64,000 bases of DNA from assembly GCF_937958065.1 (NCBI RefSeq), contig NZ_CALFXI010000097.1, positions 62,001 to 126,000 of the forward strand. The letters are read 5' to 3'. A program made the position numbers and the translations under genes. Under the pieces are notes generated by a model. That model was not told where the DNA came from. It saw only the letters and a list, made by a program, of their open reading frames with translations, and ran no database searches. This document shows, piece by piece, positions 25,166 to 35,028 of this stretch. Source of the DNA: an uncultured Steroidobacter sp. Its GTDB lineage: Bacteria; Pseudomonadota; Gammaproteobacteria; Steroidobacterales; Steroidobacteraceae. Positions within the stretch are counted from its first letter, which is position 1. Each line of letters begins with the position of its first letter.

Positions 25166-25186
25166 CATCGGCGACTCCCGCCGATG
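25166..25186. terminator. Hairpin between convergent genes
   Basis: CATCGGCG (25166-25173) and CGCCGATG (25179-25186) form a perfect 8-bp stem with a 5-nt loop in the 96-bp space between the YCII gene and the end of the SDR operon. The position suits a two-way terminator. There is no T run on either side. Confidence 0.45.
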
Positions 25187-25211
25187 CGTGGACAAGCTGC
25201 AATGGCGGCTC

Positions 25212-25994
25212 TTACACGTCGTGCGCACTCCCCGCCCCCGTCAGCGTCATGAACATCAAACTCGCCCCGCCATCCACCATCAAATTCACGCCGCTGATAA
25301 AACTCGCCCGCGGGCCGAGGAGGAACGCGATCGCCTGCGCCGTCTCCTCGGGCTGAGCGATGCGATGTAACGCGATGGCCCGCTCCCGCTTGGCCCGTTC
25401 GGCGGCATTCGCGTAGACGTTCGCAGTCATCGGCGTCAGCGTCGAGCCGGGCGACACGCAGTTGCAGCGGATGCCGTCGGCGCCCCACTCCACCGCCATC
25501 TGCTGAATCATCATCACCAGCGCCGCTTTGCTTGCGCTGTACATGCCGAGCGGCGGGGTGGGCATTTCGCTCGCGAGCGATGACGTCGCAACGATCGAAC
25601 CTTTGGATGCACGCAGCAAGGGATATGCGGCCTGCGCCAGCAAAAACGTCGCACGCGTGTTCACCGAGAACACGAGTTCATAATCCGCGACGGTCAGCGA
25701 CGACAACGGCCCGACCTTGATCATGCCCGCGTTGCTGACCAGCCCATCGAGCCCACCGAACGCCGACTCAGCGCGCCTCACCACACGCGCCGGCGCGTCC
25801 TCGTCCGACAGGTCCGCGACCTCAGTGATGACATCCGCACCGAGCTCACGCAATTCAGCGGCCGCCGTATCCAACGCCGCGACGTTGCGCCCGACGAGCA
25901 GCAACTGGGCCCGGCCGCCCCAAGGCTCGGCGGTCAACAATTTCGCGGTCGCGAGCCCGATGCCACTGGCGCCGCCGGTGATGATCACTCGCAT
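25212..25994 (-). CDS. SDR family oxidoreductase
   Basis: A 260-aa classical short-chain dehydrogenase. The cofactor loop is GGASGIGLATAKLL, the NAG motif is in LVSNAGMIKVG, the catalytic Ser is in IVATSSLASEM and the YxxxK is in YSASKAALVM. It ends VDGGASLMFMT. It would oxidise a hydroxyl or reduce a ketone in the pathway. It is the last gene of a six-gene minus-strand operon starting at 32837, only 4 bp after the ligase gene. Confidence 0.92.
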   Translation of the reverse strand: MRVIITGGASGIGLATAKLLTAEPWGGRAQLLLVGRNVAALDTAAAELRELGADVITEVADLSDEDAPARVVRRAESAFGGLDGLVSNAGMIKVGPLSSLTVADYELVFSVNTRATFLLAQAAYPLLRASKGSIVATSSLASEMPTPPLGMYSASKAALVMMIQQMAVEWGADGIRCNCVSPGSTLTPMTANVYANAAERAKRERAIALHRIAQPEETAQAIAFLLGPRASFISGVNLMVDGGASLMFMTLTGAGSAHDV

Positions 25995-25998
25995 GACA

Positions 25999-27651
25999 TC
26001 AACCGCCGCTCGATCGCAGCTGCTCGCGCAGTTTGAACTTCTGGATCTTGGTGGCCGACATGGGCCACTCGGTCACGAAGCGCACTTCGCGCGGCACTTT
26101 GAAGCTCGCCAGGCGTCCCTTGCAGAACGCGATCAACTCGGCGGCGTCGACCTGCTCGCCGGGCATCAGCTCGACGAACGCCACGACCACCTCGCCATAG
26201 TAGTCATCGGGCTTGCCGACCACCTGAGTCATTTTCACCGCCGGATGACGCCCCAGATACGCTTCGATTTCCGCGGCCGCGACGTTCTCGCCGCCGACTT
26301 TCAACATGTCCTTGATGCGTCCGTGGAAGTACACGTAGCCCTCGGCATCGAGGCTGCCGCAATCGCCGGTGCGAACCCACCCGCCATCGAGGATGGTCGC
26401 GCGGGTCGCAGCTTCGTCCTTGTAATAAGAGTGGAACGAGTTCGGTCCACGGAACTGAATCTCTCCCTGAGTGCCGGGGCCCACGATCTGACCCGACTCA
26501 TCGACGATACGAACCTCGACGCCCGCGATGGGCTTGCCGTTGGTCCGCAGCCGATGCTCCTCATCGGACTCGGCCGGCGTGAAGCTCACATAGCCGCTCG
26601 CTTCCGACATGCCGAACAGCTGCAAGGTCAGAATGCCCGGCGGCAGAAACTCCTGCATCAGCTTGTGAGTCTCGAACGGCGCCACCGCGACCATGCTGCG
26701 CGCCTTCGCGAAGGCCGCCTTGTCATAGTCGGGCTCGCGCAACACCGGCAGAATCAGCGTGAAGAAGCCGGGATACAAATGTTCGATCTGATGATTCCGG
26801 ATCAAGCGCAGCGCCGCCGCAGCCTGGTGATGAATCGACGTCGCGAACGCAGCGCCTCGCGAGACCGCCGTCGCCGTCAAGCCGATGCCACCGACGTGAA
26901 AGCATGGCATGGGCACCCAGACCTTCTCGCCGGGCTGCAGATTCACCGCGTCCGGATACGTATGCACCCAGGTCTGATAAATACCTCGATGCGTGAGCTG
27001 GCACGCCTTCGGCGCCGCCGTGGTGCCGGAGGTGAACAACATGACCGAGATGTCATCGATCGTCACCGGTGCGCCACATTCCTCCAACTCCGCCTCCGTC
27101 ACCGCCGAACCCGTCGCTGCGAAATCAGCCATTGATACGAATGGAGCACGCTCGCTGTTGCCGACCAGCACGATGTTCTCCAGATACGGTGCATCGTCCA
27201 GTTGCAACCGTCCGCTGCGCGGTCCCGATGCCAGCGCAGGCAACGTCTGCCAGAGCAGATCGCCGAAGTTGACGTGCTCGTCGATCCGGTCGGTGGTGAA
27301 CAGCAGCCGGATGTCCGAATGTTTCAGCGCATACTGCAGCTCATAACTCTTGTAACGCGCGTTGATGGTAACTGTGATCGCGCCGAGCAACTGGATCGCA
27401 AAGTGCACGACGAAGAACTCGGGGCAATTCGGCATCAGCACTCCGACCCGGTCGCCGCGCCGGATGCCGTGTGCATACATGCCCTTGGCCAGCGCCGTGG
27501 CCCGTCGCAGCAACTCGCTGTAAGTCAGCGTCTCGTCGTCCACGATGATGCAGGTTCGCTCGCCGTGCACCCTCGCCTGCTGCCGTAGCAACTCGCCATG
27601 CGCAGGAGTGGCTTGATACGAGCTCACATTGGAACTACCGACTGCCGCCAT
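25999..27651 (-). CDS. AMP-dependent acyl-CoA synthetase
   Basis: A 550-aa ANL-superfamily enzyme that activates a carboxylic acid to its CoA thioester with ATP. Signatures are the phosphate loop MLFTSGTTAAPKACQLTHRG, the TGD hinge segment WVRTGDCGSLDAEGYVYFHG, GRIKDMLKVGGENVAAAEIE and the catalytic lysine in SATKIQKFKLREQ. It provides the entry reaction for beta-oxidation of the pathway acid. The gap to the SDR upstream is 2 bp, so it is translated from the same polycistronic mRNA. Confidence 0.93.
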   Translation of the reverse strand: MAAVGSSNVSSYQATPAHGELLRQQARVHGERTCIIVDDETLTYSELLRRATALAKGMYAHGIRRGDRVGVLMPNCPEFFVVHFAIQLLGAITVTINARYKSYELQYALKHSDIRLLFTTDRIDEHVNFGDLLWQTLPALASGPRSGRLQLDDAPYLENIVLVGNSERAPFVSMADFAATGSAVTEAELEECGAPVTIDDISVMLFTSGTTAAPKACQLTHRGIYQTWVHTYPDAVNLQPGEKVWVPMPCFHVGGIGLTATAVSRGAAFATSIHHQAAAALRLIRNHQIEHLYPGFFTLILPVLREPDYDKAAFAKARSMVAVAPFETHKLMQEFLPPGILTLQLFGMSEASGYVSFTPAESDEEHRLRTNGKPIAGVEVRIVDESGQIVGPGTQGEIQFRGPNSFHSYYKDEAATRATILDGGWVRTGDCGSLDAEGYVYFHGRIKDMLKVGGENVAAAEIEAYLGRHPAVKMTQVVGKPDDYYGEVVVAFVELMPGEQVDAAELIAFCKGRLASFKVPREVRFVTEWPMSATKIQKFKLREQLRSSGG

Positions 27652-27653
27652 GC

Positions 27654-28348
27654 TTACAGCCCACCATTCACGTCGATCGTGGTGCCAGTGATGTAGCTCG
27701 CCTCATCGCTCGCCAGGAACGCGACGACGTTGGCGATTTCACTCGGCCGCGCCGCGCGTTTCAGCGGCGTCGTTTGCAGATACTTCTCTTTGACCGCCGC
27801 CGGCAGCACCTTACCCATGCCAGCGTCGATCAATGCCGGCGCGATCGCGTTCACGCGGATGTTGTGCTCGGCCAGCAATCGGCCGAGCGTGCCGGTGAGA
27901 TTGATCACGCCCGCCTTCGACGCGCCGTAATCGATTTGCGAGGTGCCGCCTCGGCCAGCAATGGAGGCCATGTTCACGATCACGCCTCCGCCCGCCTCGC
28001 GCATTTGCTTCGCGACCTGCTGACACGCATACATCACGGCGGTCACGTTGACTGCCATGGAGCGCTGAATCTGCTCCGGAGTCAGCTCCCAGAACGAAAT
28101 CGGGTTGTAGTACGCCGCGTTGTTCACGAGCAGTTGAATCGGGCCGAGCTCGCGTCCGATCCGTTCGAGCGTCGCACCGAGCGCGGCGATATCGGTGAGA
28201 TCGCAGTTGTAGTGCGGATACTTGCCCGCATTCGCCGGCGCTCGCAGATCGAGACCCGCGACTCGATAACCTTCCTGGTCCATCCGCTCGGCAATGGCGG
28301 CACCCAGCTCGCCCCCCGTGCCGGTCACCAACGCAACTCGCTGCTTCG

Positions 28349-28352
<4 letters not shown>
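27654..28352 (-). CDS. SDR family oxidoreductase (3-oxoacyl reductase-like)
   Basis: A 232-aa SDR: cofactor motif VALVTGTGGELGAAIAERM, LVNNAAYYNP, catalytic Ser in VNMASIAGRGG, YGASKAGVIN, and the C-terminus ITGTTIDVNGG. The start ATG overlaps the biotin carboxylase stop (ATGA at 28352-28349), which decides the start over longer arginine-rich frames. It probably acts on a 3-hydroxyacyl-CoA or a ring alcohol in the same pathway. Confidence 0.9.
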
Positions 28353-30141
<1,789 letters not shown>

Positions 30142-30145
<4 letters not shown>

Positions 30146-31257
30146 AACAGACTCTCCAGCGCTTGCGGCGTGTACGGGAGCAGCTCATCGAAGCGCTGCT
30201 CGCGAACCTTGCGCGGCCATTCCGGATCGGCGAGCAGCGCGCGCCCGACCGCCACCAGATCGAACTCTCCCGCCTCGATCCGCTCGATCAGCGGATCGAT
30301 GTTGGCAACTTCGGCGTGCTGGCCCAACGACTCCGCCCCTCGCGTAATCAGTTCTCTGGACAACCCCACGCTGCCCACCGTCATGCTCGCTTTGCCAGTG
30401 AGCTGCTTGGCCCAACCGGCCAGATTGAGCGAGGAGCCGGCGAATTCCGGCTCCCAATAGCGGCGCTGCGAGCAGTCGAAAGCATCGACGCCGGCATCCG
30501 CCAATTTTTGCAACAGCTGTTGCAATTCTGGGGGCGTGCGAGCCAGCTTCGCGGTGTAGTCCTGCTCCTTCCATTGCGAGATCCGGAACATGAGGGGAAA
30601 GTCGTGGCCGACCTCGCGACGGATGGCGTGCAAGGTCTCGACCGCGAAGCGCGTGCGGCCGGCCACGTCGCCACCATACTCATCATCGCGTCGATTGATG
30701 GACGCCCAGAAGAATTGATCGAACAGATAGCCGTGCGCGCCATGGATCGCCACGCCGTCGAAACCGAGCTCGCGGGCCGTGCGGGCCGCGCTGGCGAATG
30801 CGTCGATGACGGCTTTGATCTCCGCTTGCGTCGCAGGCGGCGCCACAGGTTTCTTGTCGGGCAGAAACAATCCCGAGGGGCTCAGGCTGGGCAGATGTCT
30901 GTTCGGATAATCCATCGCAGGATGGCGCGACACGCCGACGTGCCACAGCTGCGGCATGATCCTGCCGCCCGCGTCATGCACCTCCTCGACCACCTTGCGC
31001 CACGCAGGCAACGACGCGCCGTAGAAGTTCGGCACTCGCACTGAATACGAAGCGACGGGATGATCGACGGTCGTGCCTTCGGTGATGATCAACCCGCAAT
31101 CGTTCTCGGCACGGCGCCGGTAATAGGCAGCGACATCGGGGCCGGGCACGCCGCCGGGCGAGCGCCAGCGCGTCATCGGCGCCATCACGATTCGATTCGG
31201 CAAGCGCAATCCGTTCAAGGTGAACGGTTGAAACAATGCATCGACGGAGCGTGCCAT
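30142..31257 (-). CDS. Old-yellow-enzyme family NADH:flavin oxidoreductase
   Basis: A 371-aa FMN TIM-barrel enzyme: PFTLNGLRLPNRIVMAPMTR at the N-terminus, the active-site/substrate motif GVAIHGAHGYLFDQFFW, and the FMN phosphate region LVAVGRALLADPEWPRKV. It lacks the Fe-S/FAD extension of 2,4-dienoyl-CoA reductase FadH, so it is a single-domain ene-reductase that would reduce an activated C=C. The ATG 31257 overlaps the carboxyltransferase stop (ATGA). It is inserted between the two carboxylase subunit genes, suggesting a linked step on an unsaturated intermediate. Confidence 0.9.
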
Positions 31258-32837
31258 CACCACTGTCCTGTCACTCGCACCGGCCGATCGCCCCACGCGA
31301 TATCGATGGCCTGCGCGATCACATCGCGCGTCTGCGCAGGCTCGATCACGTCATCGAGCGACAAATGCGCCGCCGCCTCCCAGGGCTCGGACTCGGTCAC
31401 CCATTCCTGTATCAATTGCGCCGCGAGCTCGGCAGCCGCCGCCTCGCCCTGCTCGCGCGCGACCTGTTCGAGCCGCCGTCGATACACCGTTTGCACGCCG
31501 GCCTCGGGCGCCATGAAGCCCATCTCCGCCGACGGCCACGCGAATTGAAAGCTCGGATGTGTCGGGCGCCCGCCCATCGCGAAATGACCGCCGCCATAGG
31601 CTTTGCGAATCACCACGCCGATCTTCGGCACTTTGGCATCCGCAATGCGCGACACGAGTTTTTCATACGCATGCAGGATGCCGTTGCGCTCGGCGTCGGT
31701 GCCGATCAACAAGCCGGGCACATCGTGCAGAAATACCAGCGGCACATTGAACGTGTCGCACAGGTGCACGAAGTCGTGTTCTTTTCGCAAAGCATGCGGA
31801 TCGAGCGCACCCGCGCCAACCAACGGTTGATTCGCGACGATGCCAAGGGGGTGACCCTCGATGCGGGCCAGCGAGCAGATCAGACTCGGCCCCCACTCGG
31901 CACCCCAGGGCAGAATGCTGGCTTCATCCGCGATGGCTTCGATGACCTGATTCATGTCATAGGCGGATTTCGCGCCGCTCGGGACGAGCCGCTCTAGCTC
32001 GGTCACCGGACGCGCCGGCGCACGAGCCGGTGCGGAGGGTGCCGGCAACGAAGCATTCGCTGGCAAATAAGAAAGGAACGCCGCGATCGCATCCATTGCT
32101 TCGCGTTCGTTGTCGACCGCCATCAGTGCATTTCCGACCGACAGCGCGGCCGCCGGTCCGCCCAGCTCCTGATCGCTCACCTCCTGCGCAATCGCGGCCG
32201 ACACCACCGACGGTCCGGACAGCGCGACCGAGCCGGTGCGCACCATGACGACGAAATGCGCCGTCGACGCATGCAGCGCCGAGTCGCCATACGACGGCCC
32301 AAGAATGGCCGCTGCACGCGGCACCGGTGCCTGGCCTTCCGGCGATTTCACGAACGTCTTGAAATCCAGCGGCAAATGACTGAAGCGCCAGCCCATCACA
32401 TCCGGGATGCGGCCGCCGTCGGCATCACACAGCAACACCAACGGAAAGCCAAAGCGCTGGGCCATCTCGATCAGCTTGCCCTGCTTGCGCATGCTGGTCG
32501 GCGCGGTGGTGCCCGCCAGCACACTGGAGTCGATGCCGACCACACCGATGCGTCGACCGTCGAGCCGGGCGAAGCCCGTGACGACCGCGTCGCCGGGGAC
32601 ATGCCGTTCAGTGCGTCGCTCCGGCAGCCCGAGCGCGCCGATCTCGAACCAGGAGCCGTCGTCGACGAGCAACGCCACCCGTTCACGCACCGGCAACCGT
32701 CCCGACTCGCGATGACGCCGCAGTCCTTCCGGTCCACCCATCTCGCGCGCCCGCTGCTGACGCGCGCGCAAGTCGGCGATTTTGGCTTGCATGCCGCCGG
32801 TCTGCGGCGACTTGGCAGTGTCTTCGGCCCTGTTCAT
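31257..32837 (-). CDS. Acyl-CoA carboxylase, carboxyltransferase subunit
   Basis: A 526-aa beta subunit with N-half (GDAVVTGFARLDGRRIGVVG; GRIPDVMGWRFSHLPLDF) and C-half (FVHLCDTFNVPLVFLHDVPG; VVIRKAYGGGHFAMGG) crotonase-like carboxyltransferase domains, as in methylcrotonyl/geranyl/propionyl-CoA carboxylases. It is the first gene of the six-gene minus operon. The ATG 32837 has no Shine-Dalgarno. TAGCGT (32850-32845) lies 7 nt before it, fitting a leaderless transcript controlled from operator copy 3. Confidence 0.92.
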   Translation of the reverse strand: MNRAEDTAKSPQTGGMQAKIADLRARQQRAREMGGPEGLRRHRESGRLPVRERVALLVDDGSWFEIGALGLPERRTERHVPGDAVVTGFARLDGRRIGVVGIDSSVLAGTTAPTSMRKQGKLIEMAQRFGFPLVLLCDADGGRIPDVMGWRFSHLPLDFKTFVKSPEGQAPVPRAAAILGPSYGDSALHASTAHFVVMVRTGSVALSGPSVVSAAIAQEVSDQELGGPAAALSVGNALMAVDNEREAMDAIAAFLSYLPANASLPAPSAPARAPARPVTELERLVPSGAKSAYDMNQVIEAIADEASILPWGAEWGPSLICSLARIEGHPLGIVANQPLVGAGALDPHALRKEHDFVHLCDTFNVPLVFLHDVPGLLIGTDAERNGILHAYEKLVSRIADAKVPKIGVVIRKAYGGGHFAMGGRPTHPSFQFAWPSAEMGFMAPEAGVQTVYRRRLEQVAREQGEAAAAELAAQLIQEWVTESEPWEAAAHLSLDDVIEPAQTRDVIAQAIDIAWGDRPVRVTGQW

Positions 32838-32873
32838 GGGTAGGACGCTACCCGCAGCCGTACGCCGCTCGGG

Positions 32874-32889
32874 CCTATCGTTCGATAGG
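32874..32889. promoter_or_regulatory. Palindromic operator, copy 3
   Basis: CCTATCGTTCGATAGG lies between the divergent carboxylase and P450 genes and has full six-base half-sites. Minus: its centre is 34 bp from the centre of TAGCGT, the putative -10 of the carboxylase operon. Plus: TACAAG (32923-32928) is 44 bp away, one helical turn further than at the other promoters. Confidence 0.75.
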
Positions 32890-32976
32890 TGTTGCGGTCC
32901 GCCCCGGCCCGCAGGCTCGACCTACAAGGTGGCGGGCGACTGTCCGTCGCAGCCGACAAACAAGCACGGGGGACTC

Positions 32977-34188
32977 ATGAGCTGTCCGATCACGATGCGG
33001 TCGTTGGAGAACGCCGATCCGTTTCCGGCTTACGAGACCTTGCGACAGCAGGGTTCGGTGCTGTGGGACGACTCGCTCAAGGGCTGGCTGGTGCTGGACG
33101 CCGAGTTGTGCCGGTACGTCGAGCTCAACGAGCCGGCGCTGTTCCGGAACATGTATGCCGACGCCGATCCGCTGATCGTCGAGCTCAAGGGCGGCCTCGC
33201 CAACATCACCGTCTCGCAGGGCGAGCAGCACTCGCGCATGCGGCGCTTCCACCAGACCCTGCTCTCGCCCAGAGCGCTCGCTTCGTATCGCGAACAGCTG
33301 ATCCTGCCCATCATCCAGGCCATGCTGGATCGGGTGCTCGCCAAAGGAGGACGAGCGGATCTCGCGGCGGATTTCGGCGACGAGATTCCACCTCGCGTCA
33401 TCTGCGCCCTGCTCGGCATGCCCTGGCAGGACGATGAGCTGATCCGCAAGACGCTGCTGCTCAATGAAGAAATCATGAAGTGGATCGGCCGCGGCTACTA
33501 CGACGAGGAAAGCGTACGCGATGCGCGTGCCGCCTCCGCCGCCATCAACGACATCCTGCTGCCCTTCATCCGCGAGCGGCGCGAACGGCCGCAGGACGAC
33601 TTCATCAGCCGCGTCTGGAAAGAAGCGCCGCACGAATACGGCGAGTTGTCCGAAGCGGACGCGCTGGCCATCTGTCGCGAGCTGTATCTGGGGGGTGCCG
33701 ACACGACGGTGCACGGCATTGCCAATTCACTCTATCTGCTGTTGTGGAATCCGGAGATGCGGCGCGTCGTGGCGAACGATCGCGAGCAGCTGGCCAACGT
33801 CATCGAGGAAGCGCAGCGCCTGTATGGCTCGCCGCAATGGCGCTATCGACGCGCCAATCAGGACTGCAATCTCGGCGGCGTCGACGTCGCGAAAGATCAA
33901 ATGCTGGTCCTGCTGCACGGCGCGGCCAATCGCGATCCAAAGCGCTTCGGGCAGTGTCCAGCGCATCCGGACCTGGCGCGTCCGCGCATGCGCGATCACC
34001 TCACGTTCGGTTACGGCCCACGCAGTTGCGTCGGCATGGGCCTGGCGCGAATGGAAATGCGCGATGCCTTGAATGGGGTGCTGGATCGCTTGCCGAACGT
34101 CCGTCCCGATCCGGACGCCGAGCCGCCGCGCTTTGCCAATCTGTTCATGCGCTCCTACCGCCCGCTGCACGTTTTATTCGATGCCTGA
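32977..34188 (+). CDS. Cytochrome P450
   Basis: A 403-aa soluble bacterial P450. The I-helix oxygen-binding motif is GGADTT (about 239-244), the K-helix ExxR is in EEAQRLYG, and the heme-thiolate Cys351 is in FGYGPRSCVGMG. With a ferredoxin system supplied elsewhere (none is adjacent) it would hydroxylate or epoxidise a hydrophobic substrate; the epoxide hydrolase of the same regulon could act on its product. ATG 32977 is preceded by GGGGGA. It is followed 7 bp later by the SnoaL-type gene. Confidence 0.95.
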   Translation: MSCPITMRSLENADPFPAYETLRQQGSVLWDDSLKGWLVLDAELCRYVELNEPALFRNMYADADPLIVELKGGLANITVSQGEQHSRMRRFHQTLLSPRALASYREQLILPIIQAMLDRVLAKGGRADLAADFGDEIPPRVICALLGMPWQDDELIRKTLLLNEEIMKWIGRGYYDEESVRDARAASAAINDILLPFIRERRERPQDDFISRVWKEAPHEYGELSEADALAICRELYLGGADTTVHGIANSLYLLLWNPEMRRVVANDREQLANVIEEAQRLYGSPQWRYRRANQDCNLGGVDVAKDQMLVLLHGAANRDPKRFGQCPAHPDLARPRMRDHLTFGYGPRSCVGMGLARMEMRDALNGVLDRLPNVRPDPDAEPPRFANLFMRSYRPLHVLFDA

Positions 34189-34195
34189 GACTCCC

Positions 34196-34987
34196 ATGAA
34201 TAAATTCGTGGCGCTGATGCGCCGCTATGTTTGCGACTACACCAACCGCCATGACTTCAGCGTGTGCGACGAAATCATGGTGCCCGACTACACCTTGCAC
34301 ATGGGCACTCATGATCTCGCCGGCCGCGACACGCAGTACAAGCCGGCAACGCACAAGCAATTCCAGCAATTCCCCGGGCTCGGCCTCACGGTCAATCAGC
34401 TCGTCACCAACGGCTCGCGCCTGTGCCTGCGCTTCTCCGAGCACGGCGCCTCGATGCGCCACGACGGGGCACTGGCCTCCTGGGGCGGCATCGGTCTGTA
34501 TAAATGGGATGGCGAACGATTGACGGAAAACTTTGTCGAACAGGATTACTACTCGCGGCGGGAGCAGCTCGCGAGCCGACGACCCAAGCCGGTCGAAACG
34601 CCAGCGCTGGCGCCGTGGGACACGGTCGCCGAGCCGGCGAATGCGCAAGCAGAGGCTGTGGTTCGCGACGTGCTACAACATCGAGACCTGACCGAGAACG
34701 AGAACGTCGACTTCGACGACGAGTGGACCGGCAGCCCGAAGCAACGGGTGCTGCGCCCGGAATCCGCCAGCATCGACGATCTGTTTTCGGCGGGCGAACA
34801 GGTGGCGTTCCGCATCACGCAGACCGGCACGTTGCTGGACGACTTCACCGGCGCACCGCCGCGCCTGGTGAATACGCCCGTGTTTCTTCACATGACAGGG
34901 CTGGTCACGGTGCGCGATGGGCGAATCGTGGCCGGCCGTGTGATTCGCGATCGCCTCGGCTTGTTGCGCAGACTACAAGCCGCATGA
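34196..34987 (+). CDS. Tandem SnoaL-like (NTF2 fold) protein
   Basis: About 263 aa. Residues 1-125 show a SnoaL-like pattern (MRRYVCDYTNRHDFSVCDEI, MVPDYTLHMGTHDLAGRD). Residues 150-262 look like a second, more diverged NTF2-like unit (AVVRDVLQHRDLTENENVDF, TGLVTVRDGRIVAGRVIRDR). SnoaL-fold proteins include cyclases, epoxide hydrolases of the limonene type and ketosteroid-isomerase relatives, so an isomerase or hydrolase role in the pathway is plausible. ATG 34196 is chosen; ATG 34181 overlapping the P450 stop is an alternative. Confidence 0.7.
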   Translation: MNKFVALMRRYVCDYTNRHDFSVCDEIMVPDYTLHMGTHDLAGRDTQYKPATHKQFQQFPGLGLTVNQLVTNGSRLCLRFSEHGASMRHDGALASWGGIGLYKWDGERLTENFVEQDYYSRREQLASRRPKPVETPALAPWDTVAEPANAQAEAVVRDVLQHRDLTENENVDFDDEWTGSPKQRVLRPESASIDDLFSAGEQVAFRITQTGTLLDDFTGAPPRLVNTPVFLHMTGLVTVRDGRIVAGRVIRDRLGLLRRLQAA

Positions 34988-35028
34988 AGTCGAGGCTATG
35001 ATCTGAACGGTATCCGGGGGGAGCCGCT

